Below, piece after piece: positions 21,693 to 29,971 of a stretch of DNA of 37,482 nt. The DNA lies in the IMG/VR virus record IMGVR_UViG_3300032309_000421, positions 1 to 37,482 of that record; one strand, 5' to 3'. This DNA comes from a virus. The translations under genes and the position numbers were made by a program. A model generated the notes under the pieces. It saw only the letters and a program-made list of their open reading frames with translations. It did no database searches and had not been told where the DNA came from. Position 1 is the first letter of the stretch. Each line of letters starts with the position of its first letter.

Positions 21693-21885
21693 ACAAGAAG
21701 AAAGTTGTGATCCAGTAGATTTTATAGATCCTAAAGAAGCAACATTACAGGAACTCTATTACCTAGCAAGCAGAGGTGTGCCAGAAGCAAAAGAGATAAT
21801 AGAGCGTTACGATAAGGAAGTTGATATTATTATGGCTGAACAAGCAATTAAAAAATCAATGCAAGTTACATGGATAGAGGATTAA
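21685..21885 (+). CDS. Small acidic protein after the MuF fusion
   Basis: The product is 66 aa, strongly acidic (DPVDFIDPKEATLQELYYLA, then EIIERYDKEVDII). It overlaps the MuF fusion gene by 8 bases, and GGAGG lies about 6 bases upstream. Position, size and charge fit an inhibitor or immunity protein for the metallopeptidase, or simply a small head protein. No family is recognised. Confidence 0.55.
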   Translation: MSKQEESCDPVDFIDPKEATLQELYYLASRGVPEAKEIIERYDKEVDIIMAEQAIKKSMQVTWIED

Positions 21886-22167
21886 ATGTCATTAGTTCAC
21901 ACTTCAGCAACGGTTGGAACATCAGCAACGCTAATTTGTACAATTCAAACAGGATTAGGTTCTGTACCAATCCAAATCAATAATCAAAATGCCCAACCAA
22001 TTTTTATTGGTGACGCTTCTATCACTGCAACGGGGGCAGGTAGAGGAACACGCATAGCCGCAAATGCAAACTTTCAGTTATGGGCGCATGGTGGCGATCA
22101 AGTTTATGCTATTTCTGCTGCTGGAACTTCTGCGGGAGATGTATCAGTTCTTTATTCAGGTAACTAA
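21886..22167 (+). CDS. Small structural protein, possibly capsid decoration
   Basis: The product is 93 aa, almost entirely beta with many Ala, Thr and Gly (VPIQINNQNAQPIFIGDAS, then FQLWAHGGDQVYAISAAG). The fold pattern resembles small phage decoration or fibre-knob proteins. It starts directly after the preceding stop within the head block. Assignment rests on composition and place. Confidence 0.55.
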   Translation: MSLVHTSATVGTSATLICTIQTGLGSVPIQINNQNAQPIFIGDASITATGAGRGTRIAANANFQLWAHGGDQVYAISAAGTSAGDVSVLYSGN

Positions 22168-22172
22168 AATTT

Positions 22173-24161
22173 ATGGCTGAAGGTTTTGTTCCACCACAAG
22201 AAGTAAGAAACAATGCCAAGCGCGGATTAGAATTACGCAGGGAGCATGGTAGAGGCGGAACAGAAATTGGTGTTGCCCGCGCCCGTTCTTTATCAAATGG
22301 ACAATCACAACCTTTAAAAACAATTAACCGTATGGTTTCTTATTTTGCTCGCCATGAGGTTGATAAGAAAGGTGAAGGCTGGGGAAAAGACAGCGCAGGT
22401 TACATTGCTTGGCTATTATGGGGTGGTGACGCTGGTAGATCTTGGGCAAACAGGATTGCAAGAGAAAACAAAAAGAAAACAACGGAGAAATCAATGATAA
22501 ATGATTTAACAACAGCCTTTTTTGAAATTGTTAAGGCCGACAGAAATGATGATGGCACTTTAATGGTTTACGGCAAGGCAACAGATGATTCATTAGACAT
22601 TGACCAACAAATCTGTGATCCAACTTGGCTAGATGATGCAATGCCAGAGTGGTTTAAGTCAGGCGGCAATATCCGCGAACAACACAGCAATATTGCAGCA
22701 GGCGTAGCAAAAGAATATGAGAAGAAGAAAGACGGACATTACATACATGCCCTTGTTGTAGATCCAGTTTCAGTTAAGAAAGTAGATACAGGCGTACTAA
22801 AAGGTTTCTCTATTGGAATCAAAAACCCACGCGTAGTCCGCGATCAGAAAGCAGCCAACGGGCGCATAATTGCAGGCAAAATTGTTGAGGTCAGTCTTGT
22901 AGATAGGCCCGCAAATCCAAATTGCCAATTAGTCCTGGCTAAATCTGCTGAGGGTCAGAGTAATTTATTCAAGGTAGAAGAATTAATTGAGAAGGAAGAA
23001 AAGAAACCAGATTACGCGGCAGTCAATCGCGGTGGAGAAGGTTCAGAGCCAGCCGATAAAGAATTATACAACCGTGTAAAACAAGAGGCTAAAGAGAAAT
23101 TTGATGTTTACCCATCTGCTTACGCAAATGCCTGGTTAGTCCGCGAATACAAGAAGCGCGGTGGAACTTACAAAAAGAAAACAAACAAGGGGGCAGATAC
23201 CCTAGAATTACCTTACATAACTGAGGGAGAAGCCATGAGCAATTTAGTAGATGACATAATTGAGTTATCTAAATCTTATGCTGGTGGCGATTTACTAAAG
23301 TTTGATAGAAATACTTATGACAATGCTAGACAAGCGTTGGCACAATTAATAGCAATAGAAGCACAAGAAATGAATGAGGGAAGCAATGAAGAATCTTCTC
23401 TTACACACCTAATAGCCGCAGTCCATCACCTTTTTGCTTGGTATCAGGGTGAGGAAGCAGAGGGAGAAACAATGGAAAACGAACAAATTGATATGGCGGC
23501 AGGTTCAAAGAAGATGAACATGCAACCAACTAAAGGCGAATCCAAAAAAGAATTTATGGATCGCTGCAAAATGAAAGGCATGAACGATAAAGAAGCCGCG
23601 ATTTGTGCTGATAAATATTACAAAGAAGCACACAAACTTTTTGGTGATGATGACATGGATAAAAAGAAAAAAGAATCCATGAAATCTACTGATGCAGAAG
23701 CAACAGAAGTTGTAGAAGCAACAGAAGAAACAACAGAGGAAGCACCTGTTGTTGAAGAAAAGAAAGAAGAAGAAGTAGTAGCAGTTGAAGAAACTCCTGC
23801 TGAACAAGTTTCTGAGGAAAAAATATCTTCAGAAGAAGTAGAAGCCATAGTGGAACAGGCAATAAAGAGCGCAACACAGTCAATTAAAACGGAGATTGCT
23901 TCTCTAGTGTCCGCAAAAGAGGCGGCACTGAGTAAAGCAGTAAGTTTAGAATCTGAGTTGGCAATTGCTAAATCTCTTGCGGTGGCTGGTGGTCCAAAAC
24001 GAACAGGTACATCAGTGGCTCAGTCCAATGATCTGTTTGTTAAAGCCGCTACCTACAAAGCGAAAGCACAAGCAACAACCGATCCCGTACTTGCCAAGGG
24101 TTACAAGCAATTAGCAGATGAATTTTTTGCTAAAGCGAGTGAACCAGACGCAACTAAATAA
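22173..24161 (+). CDS. Prohead protease / scaffold fusion with accessory domains
   Basis: The product is 662 aa with several parts. Residues about 1-100 are a phage domain with NGQ..LKTINRMVSYFARHE and GYIAWLLWGGDAGRSW. About 110-270 is the XkdF/HK97-type maturation protease, with His171 (REQHSN) and Ser213 (KGFSIG) as likely catalytic residues and EVSLVDRPANPNC. About 285-335 resembles DUF5872 (DYAAVNRGGEGSEP, YPSAYANAWLVREYKKRGG). Then come a helical part, a KKEFMDRCKMKGM segment, a Glu/Val-rich low-complexity stretch (about 505-560) and a coiled tail that reads as scaffold. It lies directly before the capsid gene. The Glu-rich part should unfold easily and be removed on maturation. Confidence 0.78.
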   Translation: MAEGFVPPQEVRNNAKRGLELRREHGRGGTEIGVARARSLSNGQSQPLKTINRMVSYFARHEVDKKGEGWGKDSAGYIAWLLWGGDAGRSWANRIARENKKKTTEKSMINDLTTAFFEIVKADRNDDGTLMVYGKATDDSLDIDQQICDPTWLDDAMPEWFKSGGNIREQHSNIAAGVAKEYEKKKDGHYIHALVVDPVSVKKVDTGVLKGFSIGIKNPRVVRDQKAANGRIIAGKIVEVSLVDRPANPNCQLVLAKSAEGQSNLFKVEELIEKEEKKPDYAAVNRGGEGSEPADKELYNRVKQEAKEKFDVYPSAYANAWLVREYKKRGGTYKKKTNKGADTLELPYITEGEAMSNLVDDIIELSKSYAGGDLLKFDRNTYDNARQALAQLIAIEAQEMNEGSNEESSLTHLIAAVHHLFAWYQGEEAEGETMENEQIDMAAGSKKMNMQPTKGESKKEFMDRCKMKGMNDKEAAICADKYYKEAHKLFGDDDMDKKKKESMKSTDAEATEVVEATEETTEEAPVVEEKKEEEVVAVEETPAEQVSEEKISSEEVEAIVEQAIKSATQSIKTEIASLVSAKEAALSKAVSLESELAIAKSLAVAGGPKRTGTSVAQSNDLFVKAATYKAKAQATTDPVLAKGYKQLADEFFAKASEPDATK

Positions 24162-24180
24162 CAATCTCTGAAAGGAAAAC

Positions 24181-25842
24181 ATGTCGCTTACAGCGCCTAA
24201 AGCGGTAGATCTGTTTGGTGATACAACACCAAAAGAAGCCGCACAACGCATGGAAGAATTTACTTCTGAATTAAGTAAATCACTTTCAAATTCAACAAAT
24301 GTACCTGGACAGGCTCCAACAGCCGATCCAATGGCACAATTAGAAGCCCTTGCAGCAAGCAAGTCATTAACAGCAGAAGCATCAGCAGGATTACAGAATG
24401 CTCTTGCCTCACAAAGACTAGCAATGCAAGATATTCAAAAAGACATCACACTTACATCTCCACTTAGCACATCTTTTGCTGCTTTTGACTTAGAAGCACC
24501 ATCAAAGATGCTAACACCTCGCCCAACACCACTACGCAATAGAATTCCGCGTAAAAAAGGTGTCGGTACTTCACACCGTGTAAAGAGAATTACTGGTTAC
24601 ACAGGTACAGGTACAGGTGGACAAGCGCAAGTTTGGCCTGGCATTACAGAATCTACAACCACTGCTTTTGGTTCAATCAGTTTTGAGCGTGGTCCTAAGA
24701 TTTCTTACACAGCAGATGATTTAATTCTGCCTTACAACTCATACTCACTATCAGATAGCGTTTCATTTGACGCTAACTTCTCAGGTCTTGGTTACCAAGA
24801 TCTACGCCAACTATCATCAACCTCAACCCTATATGCAACAATGCTTATGGAAGAGCGCATGATGTTAATGGCACGCGGAACTGCTAGTGGTTATTCAGGC
24901 GCACTATCTGCTCCAACTGTAACAATCACAAAGCCATCTGCCGCAACTGGTCAGGTAGCACTTGCTGATTCAACTTACTACATCTATGTAACAGCAGACG
25001 CAGGTATTTCTGCTAACGGATTTGGTGAGTCAATCATCACAACAGTTTCATCTCAAACAACATCATCACAGGTATTGAAGTTTGTAATCACACCTGTAAC
25101 TGGTGCGCTTGGCTACAACATCTACATTGGTGCTACCACTGGTGCAGCAAACGCTAAGTATCAGGGAACAATTAAGGGAACAACTGGCTTTGTAGTCGGT
25201 GCTGGTTCTACTTCAGTTGGCGATACTCTTGTTTACTCAACCGCAAGCACAATTCTTGCTTCACGCGCTTCAGCAGATACATCTGCTTACGCAACTGGAT
25301 ATGACGGAATTCTGCCAACAGTTCTAGGCGCTAACACAGGCTACAACAACGCAATCAACAGCACATTCTCAACTTCTAACCCAGGTTCAGAGTTCCAGAC
25401 TGTATTTGCTAACCTATACAGCAATGTAAAGGCTGATCCAGACATGGTATTGCTAAACGGAAATGACCGTAAGCAACTATCAGATGCAATCAAATCAGGA
25501 TCAACAGCAAACTACCGCTTGGTAATCAATGATCCAGGTGAGGGTGGAACTACTTACGGTTCTATCGTTACTGGTTTGCAGAATGAAGTAACAGGTAAAG
25601 CAGTAGATCTAATGGTTCACCCTTGGTTGAACTCAGGTGTTGCTCCTGTTCTATCATTTACACTTCCAATTCCAGACACAGAGGTTTCAGATGTTTGGGC
25701 TAACTTCTTAGTACAGGATTACATGGGCATTCAATGGCCTGTAACCCAGTTTGCTTATGAGTTCAGCACATACTTCCGTGGAACATTCTTCTGCACCGCT
25801 CCAGCATGGAATGGCGCAGTTTCAGGAATCGTAAGCGCATAA
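24181..25842 (+). CDS. Major capsid protein with inserted Ig-like domain
   Basis: The product is 553 aa. The N-terminal part (about 1-100) is helical and may be a processed delta domain; the HK97-type core follows. Residues about 241-353 (SAPTVTITKPSAA to about VGDTLVYST) form an extra Thr/Ser/Gly-rich beta domain resembling an Ig or fibronectin type III module, with GALGYNIYIG typical of that fold. The core resumes at about YATGYDGILP and includes the segment ending VTQFAYEFSTYFRGTFFC. Inserted beta domains project from the capsid surface. The gene is followed by a mini-gene and a strong terminator. Confidence 0.88.
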   Translation: MSLTAPKAVDLFGDTTPKEAAQRMEEFTSELSKSLSNSTNVPGQAPTADPMAQLEALAASKSLTAEASAGLQNALASQRLAMQDIQKDITLTSPLSTSFAAFDLEAPSKMLTPRPTPLRNRIPRKKGVGTSHRVKRITGYTGTGTGGQAQVWPGITESTTTAFGSISFERGPKISYTADDLILPYNSYSLSDSVSFDANFSGLGYQDLRQLSSTSTLYATMLMEERMMLMARGTASGYSGALSAPTVTITKPSAATGQVALADSTYYIYVTADAGISANGFGESIITTVSSQTTSSQVLKFVITPVTGALGYNIYIGATTGAANAKYQGTIKGTTGFVVGAGSTSVGDTLVYSTASTILASRASADTSAYATGYDGILPTVLGANTGYNNAINSTFSTSNPGSEFQTVFANLYSNVKADPDMVLLNGNDRKQLSDAIKSGSTANYRLVINDPGEGGTTYGSIVTGLQNEVTGKAVDLMVHPWLNSGVAPVLSFTLPIPDTEVSDVWANFLVQDYMGIQWPVTQFAYEFSTYFRGTFFCTAPAWNGAVSGIVSA

Positions 25843-25973
25843 TGTGTTTAGAATGTGGTTGCAATCAAGTGGAAAGTACACATGGTCTAAAGACAATTAG
25901 AGATTCTGCTAATGTCGCAATGCCATCAAATGTATCTACCGCACAAATAATTGAACCAACAGAAACACCTTAA
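25842..25973 (+). CDS. 43-residue CxxC protein after the capsid gene
   Basis: The product is 43 aa and starts MCLECGCN, with three cysteines in the first seven residues; the rest is polar. Its start overlaps the capsid stop (TAATG). It lies directly before the terminator, so it is probably co-translated with capsid. It may be a small decoration or regulatory peptide, or the coupling may be incidental. Confidence 0.45.
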   Translation: MCLECGCNQVESTHGLKTIRDSANVAMPSNVSTAQIIEPTETP

Positions 25974-25981
25974 TTAACTAG

Positions 25982-26023
25982 AAATAGTGGTGCGTCACAT
26001 AGCGGGCGCACCACTATTTTTTT
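25982..26023 (+). terminator. Strong terminator after the capsid gene
   Basis: A perfect 13-bp stem (25982-25994 with 26007-26019), a 12-base loop and a run of T residues to 26023. It probably trims or attenuates the late transcript, so the capsid end of the operon is made in excess over the connector and tail genes that follow. Confidence 0.9.
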
Positions 26024-26034
26024 AAGGAGAGGCA

Positions 26035-26310
26035 ATGGCAAGATATGTGGCACCTGATAAGGGTGTGAAAGAAACAGTTATTGGCAACAAAACTTATCGC
26101 CCCGATAAAGGCGGAATCTATAATGTAGAAAGTGCAGGCCATGCTCGCGCCATGAAAGCAGAAGGTTATTTTGAAGCATCATTAAATCCTTACTCTCATG
26201 GTGACCGCAAAAGAGGATTTACTTGCGTACAATGTGGTTTTGAGGGTTGGTTTAGGAAATGCGGTAGGTGTGGTTGTGAGGATCAATCTCCTGCAAGAGA
26301 TGGGGAATAA
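26035..26310 (+). CDS. Small head-region protein with zinc ribbon
   Basis: The product is 91 aa. An N-terminal beta part (VIGNKTYRPDKGGIYNVES) is followed by a helix and a four-cysteine zinc ribbon (CVQCGFEGWFRKCGRCGC) at about residues 64-81. AAGGAGAGG precedes the start. It lies between capsid and connector genes, where small head-completion or regulatory proteins are common. No exact family is recognised. Confidence 0.6.
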   Translation: MARYVAPDKGVKETVIGNKTYRPDKGGIYNVESAGHARAMKAEGYFEASLNPYSHGDRKRGFTCVQCGFEGWFRKCGRCGCEDQSPARDGE

Positions 26311-27198
26311 ATGGCAACGGGCGTAACATCACAAACTGGATCTTTTGAGAATCCATATTTAACTCTTGCTGAGTATAAGAACGCCCCGACTTCTATTGAT
26401 TTTGACAATCTTGTTGTAGGTGGAAACTCAGGAGCGCAAGATGCAGAACTAAACCGTGTAATTTTACGCGCCACTTCTTACTTAAATGAGTATTTAAATC
26501 AAGATTTAACTGCCCAAAATAGGACAGAAACACAAAGAGTTAGATTTAACAATCAAGGTTATATTGTTTTACACCCCAACCATAACCCAATAATTTCTTT
26601 AAGCAATTTTCAATACGGCTCAACCCCTAATAATTTAACTACTTTAACCGATCCTTCAACATGTTGGTTTGAGGATCAACAAGTAATCATTCCTGTTTCA
26701 GATAGCGCATTAACTTATTCAAGCCAGGGGCCTTTAAGTTTTGGTGGGGTAGGAGCGCGTACACCCGTATTTGTAAAATATACCTATGTTGCAGGATATG
26801 TAAATACAACAATAGTCAGTGCAACAGCCACACAAACAACTTTAACTGTAACTAATGGTTCAGGATTTATAGCAGGTGAATCGTATAGAATTTATGATGG
26901 CGCTAGTAGTGAAACGATTACAGTTGCAAGTACATACACTTACGGCTCTACAACAGTTCCAATAACCGCAGCATTGGCCTATACACACACTGCTGGTGTT
27001 GCCATAGGTAATTTACCGAGCGCAATTAAACAGGCCGCCATTCTTGCTACAACGGCCTTAATTAAGGCAAGAGGCGATAACTCTTTAACCATGGCGGTAA
27101 CAACTTCCGCAGCAGGGAACATAAGTGGCGCTCAACGATTTGGCTCAGATTTAGCGCTGGCCTTAGATATGGTTAAACTTTACAGAAGGATTAGGTAA
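26311..27198 (+). CDS. Head-tail connector (adaptor) protein
   Basis: The product is 295 aa. The N-terminal half includes the helical connector core (DAELNRVILRATSYLNEYLN, then LSNFQYGS). The middle has a beta-rich insert (about 160-230, with TTLTVTNGSGFIAGESYRIY), and the end returns to helices (AIKQAAILATTALIKARG). It is probably the gp6-like adaptor that docks under the portal. It directly follows the zinc-ribbon gene and overlaps the tail-completion gene by one base. Confidence 0.72.
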   Translation: MATGVTSQTGSFENPYLTLAEYKNAPTSIDFDNLVVGGNSGAQDAELNRVILRATSYLNEYLNQDLTAQNRTETQRVRFNNQGYIVLHPNHNPIISLSNFQYGSTPNNLTTLTDPSTCWFEDQQVIIPVSDSALTYSSQGPLSFGGVGARTPVFVKYTYVAGYVNTTIVSATATQTTLTVTNGSGFIAGESYRIYDGASSETITVASTYTYGSTTVPITAALAYTHTAGVAIGNLPSAIKQAAILATTALIKARGDNSLTMAVTTSAAGNISGAQRFGSDLALALDMVKLYRRIR

Positions 27199-27686
27199 TG
27201 GCGGGCCGTACTGGGGTACGCGATACCCTTTACAACTTTTTACTTACCCCCCAGATCACAACACTTAACCAAGTTTTTAAGTCTTTTCCTAAGCGCATTA
27301 ACTATCAAGTTAATTCAACAGCAGGCCAACTATCAAGATCGGCAGTTGTAATTTATATTGCAGCAGAAAATGAAACCCGCTTGGCAATAGGCGGGGCTAC
27401 ATCTGGTTGGAAGCGTGTTGATTACACCATAATTCTTCAGGTTTACCAACATTCCCTGCAACGAAATTCTGAAGATGCAATGACTGATTTTGATACCCTT
27501 ATAGACAATATTAAAACAAGGCTTAGATCAGATCATAGATTTGGCGATACAACTGGAACTTTAGTTTGGCAAGGAGCGGAGCCTCGCATAACTACCCGTT
27601 ATGGAGAACCTTCCACCAGTAATGAAGGCGCTACGGAAACCTTCGCTGAGATAGAATTTGATGCAACAGAAATGATTCAAGCATAA
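27198..27686 (+). CDS. Tail terminator / tail completion protein
   Basis: The product is 162 aa, alpha/beta: an N-terminal helix (GVRDTLYNFLLT), the strand segment SAVVIYIAAENETRLAIGG, WKRVDYTIILQVYQHS, then helix DFDTLIDNIKTRLRSD and final strands. This resembles tail completion proteins that cap the tail tube and join it to the head. Position between the connector and the tail tube genes agrees with that. Confidence 0.7.
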   Translation: MAGRTGVRDTLYNFLLTPQITTLNQVFKSFPKRINYQVNSTAGQLSRSAVVIYIAAENETRLAIGGATSGWKRVDYTIILQVYQHSLQRNSEDAMTDFDTLIDNIKTRLRSDHRFGDTTGTLVWQGAEPRITTRYGEPSTSNEGATETFAEIEFDATEMIQA

Positions 27687-27694
27687 GGAGCATG

Positions 27695-27889
27695 ATGAGA
27701 TATACATATAATGGATCAGATGAACGCGTGTTTCCTACGCTTGGAATCACGGTAAAAAAAGGTGATGTGTTTGACGCACCAGAAGGTTTTTCTCACCCTG
27801 ATTGTTCTTCAGGCGAAGCAAAATCATTTACTAAAACAAGTACAACTACAACCCCGTCTGCCGCGTCAGACAAGACACTAGGAGAGTGA
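27695..27889 (+). CDS. Small structural-region protein
   Basis: There are two adjacent ATG codons (27692 and 27695); the second has the better distance from AAGGAG. The 64 aa product has a beta start (VFPTLGITVKKGDVFDAPEG) and a Thr/Ser-rich tail. Similar short proteins sit before the tail tube gene in many actinophages. Function is unknown. Confidence 0.55.
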   Translation: MRYTYNGSDERVFPTLGITVKKGDVFDAPEGFSHPDCSSGEAKSFTKTSTTTTPSAASDKTLGE

Positions 27890-27893
27890 AGTA

Positions 27894-28880
27894 ATGTCAG
27901 TACAACAATCCGTACGAAGTTACCTTGGTATTGCTAAAGAAGTTACCAAGGGAACAGCAGTAACACCAACAGATTATATTCCTGTTGCTAAAGACAGTAT
28001 GAAGCCAGCAGATATTATTGATCCGCTCTATGACACTGGTTTGCGTGGCTCAAATATAGTTAATTACAACTATATTCCAGGCCGCACACGCTCAACATTT
28101 GATTTTGGTGGAGCCGTATTTGCCGACACTGTTGGCTATGGACTTGCAGGAATCATGGGTTCAGTAGCAACAACAGGTGCAAGCGCACCATTTACACACA
28201 CTATTTCATTAAAGAATAGTGCAGTTGCAGCAGCAGATGACCAACCAATTTCTTACACACTGACTGATTTTTATGCAGCAGCAGTACGCGCTTACCCTGG
28301 TTGCCAATTCACTGATTTCTCATTGAAGTTCAACGCAGATGGCATGTTGGAATATGACACAAAAACAACTGGTTTCATATCAGCATCAGCCGCAACACCA
28401 ACACCATCATTTTCAGCAATCCTTCCAACACCAGTTTGGCAAGGCACTGTTTCAATTGGTGGATCAACAGTTTCAACAGCAATGACAGGTAACATTGATT
28501 TAACTAGAAATGTCACACCTGTTTACGGAATTGCACAAACTCAAAATCCATTCCAAATATTTCTTGGACCATTAGAAACAAGCGGTAAGTTCACTTTCAT
28601 TATGGAAGATAACACCGAATTGACCCGTTACTTAACTAATACTCAACCTGCCATTGTTCTTAACTGGGCTTATGGCGCAGGAGCAGCAGCAGTACAGATC
28701 CAGGCAACAATTACAAAGGGTGCTTACACAGCCGCAGTAATTGAGCGCGGAGATGATTTTGTCAAAGTTACATGTGACATTAATGCAATGGGTAATACTA
28801 CTGATGCTGGTTCAACTGGCGGATTTAGTAATATTAAGTGGGTACTTCAGAACGCTAAGGCCTCTGGTACATACGCTTAA
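27894..28880 (+). CDS. Major tail tube protein
   Basis: The product is 328 aa. The start region (YLGIAKEVTKGTAVTPTDYI) and the beta-rich body are typical of actinophage tail tube proteins; a helical patch around FSLKFNADGML and repeated strand pairs follow. It polymerises into the tail tube. A strong terminator lies directly downstream, and the tail chaperone genes and tape measure follow, the expected order. Confidence 0.82.
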   Translation: MSVQQSVRSYLGIAKEVTKGTAVTPTDYIPVAKDSMKPADIIDPLYDTGLRGSNIVNYNYIPGRTRSTFDFGGAVFADTVGYGLAGIMGSVATTGASAPFTHTISLKNSAVAAADDQPISYTLTDFYAAAVRAYPGCQFTDFSLKFNADGMLEYDTKTTGFISASAATPTPSFSAILPTPVWQGTVSIGGSTVSTAMTGNIDLTRNVTPVYGIAQTQNPFQIFLGPLETSGKFTFIMEDNTELTRYLTNTQPAIVLNWAYGAGAAAVQIQATITKGAYTAAVIERGDDFVKVTCDINAMGNTTDAGSTGGFSNIKWVLQNAKASGTYA

Positions 28881-28889
28881 TTAGTTCCA

Positions 28890-28948
28890 GAACAGATGGG
28901 CCAGTAATTGCGAACGCCTTCCCGCGATTCTGCCCATCTGTTCCTTTT
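28890..28948 (+). terminator. Terminator after the tail tube gene
   Basis: GAACAGATGGGC (28890-28901) pairs perfectly with GCCCATCTGTTC (28932-28943); an inner 7-bp pairing (28906-28912 with 28922-28928, one G-U) lengthens the stem-loop. CTTTT follows. TATGAT at 28953-28958 could be a -10 box restarting transcription for the chaperone genes, but no good -35 box is visible. Confidence 0.8.
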
Positions 28949-28988
28949 AGGTTATGATGTACGGAAGGTAACTAATTAGGAGGCATGT

Positions 28989-29342
28989 ATGTCAAAGAAA
29001 ATAACACTACCATCAGGCGCAACCGTAACTTTAAAAGATGCAACTTTATTGCGCGTAAAAGATCGCAAGCGTGTTTTAAAAAGTGCTGATGCTGAAGGCG
29101 GAGATCTATCTAAGGCTCTTGCATTAGGTGATGCTTTAATTGCAATGCTTGTTGAAGAATGGTCTTTTGAAATGCTAATTCCAGCATTAAAAATGGAAAA
29201 CATTGATGAATTAGAAATGAAAGATTACGATTTTTTAGTTGAGCAAACTAAAGATGCGCAACAATATTTGTTCCCAGCATTATCAGAAACAGAAAAAAGT
29301 GATTCAGACCCAAAAGTCCTTACCGAAAACTCCAAAGGCTAA
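28989..29342 (+). CDS. Tail assembly chaperone, short form (gpG-like)
   Basis: The product is 117 aa: ITLPSGATVTLKDATLLRVKDR, a helical middle (ALALGDALIAMLVEEW) and an acidic end. Size, place before the tape measure gene and the overlapping -1 frame match lambda G and its relatives. It coats the tape measure protein during tail assembly. AGGAGG lies upstream, 5-6 bases before the ATG. Confidence 0.78.
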   Translation: MSKKITLPSGATVTLKDATLLRVKDRKRVLKSADAEGGDLSKALALGDALIAMLVEEWSFEMLIPALKMENIDELEMKDYDFLVEQTKDAQQYLFPALSETEKSDSDPKVLTENSKG

Positions 29343-29539
29343 AATGGCTTTTGGAAGGAGGAAGGCGGCATGAAGAATTTGATTACCCTGACCAACAGTG
29401 GTACTACTTTCAAATGGCTGACCGATTTGGCTGGACACCAGATCAGGTAGATAATTTGCCAGTAGAAACAGCAGATTGGTTAATAGCCATTGCTACAACT
29501 GTTGAAAGCGTGAAGGCTGACAGGATCAAGGACTTATGA
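28989..29539 (+). CDS. Tail assembly chaperone, -1 frameshift product (gpGT-like)
   Basis: The slippery heptamer CCCAAAA lies at 29309-29315 in the correct phase (C CCA AAA), and the -1 frame is open from 29303 to 29539. After slippage the protein continues SPYRKLQRLKWLLEGG and a helical T domain with DYPDQQWYYFQMADRFGW, giving about 183 aa. Slippage at this site joins G to T in many siphophages. A TTG-started ORF at 29351 in this frame is not a separate gene. Confidence 0.78.
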
Positions 29540-29970
29540 ATGGTGGAGCAATTGTTATCACTAATCTTGATGATGTCTTGCGGGCTATCGGTAATGTGGG
29601 ATCTGACATTGAACAAGGTGCAAAAATCGGTATTGGCAGGGCAGGTTTAGCAGTTGAAAGACAGGCTAAATTAAATGCCAATACTGGTACACATAAAAAA
29701 GGAGAGCCGCGTTCTGGTGGTCCTGGCCCAAATGTTGTTACGGGTAATTTAAGAAGATCTATAAACACAGCAGTGCGCTATGGGTTTGATACCTACATAG
29801 CAATTGTTGGCGCATCAATGGAGTATGCAAGGGCAGTAGAAAAAGGAAGTCCTCGCTGGAAATCTGGCGTAAAATATCCTTACCTAGAACCAGCCGCTTT
29901 AAGTTTGATCCGCTCTGGACAAATTCAAAGAATTTTTATTGGCTCTATCAAAGAAAAAATGAGGGGATAA
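29536..29970 (+). CDS. HK97 gp10-like tail protein
   Basis: The product is 144 aa: GIGRAGLAVERQAKLNANTG, then TGNLRRSINTAVRYG and YARAVEKGSPRW, the standard HK97 gp10 family pattern. These are small neck or tail components. Its place directly after the chaperone frameshift is slightly unusual, since gp10-like genes commonly precede the tail tube. The ATG overlaps the end of the chaperone T frame. Confidence 0.72.
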   Translation: MNGGAIVITNLDDVLRAIGNVGSDIEQGAKIGIGRAGLAVERQAKLNANTGTHKKGEPRSGGPGPNVVTGNLRRSINTAVRYGFDTYIAIVGASMEYARAVEKGSPRWKSGVKYPYLEPAALSLIRSGQIQRIFIGSIKEKMRG

Positions 29971-29971
29971 A

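Noticed and set aside
23505-23883. Several - strand open frames in the protease gene
   Set aside because: They are antisense shadows of the Glu-rich low-complexity stretch, with Phe/Leu/Ser runs and no ribosome binding sites.
29351-29539. Independent TTG-started gene
   Set aside because: It is the -1 frame part of the tail chaperone, reached through the slippery site at 29309-29315.
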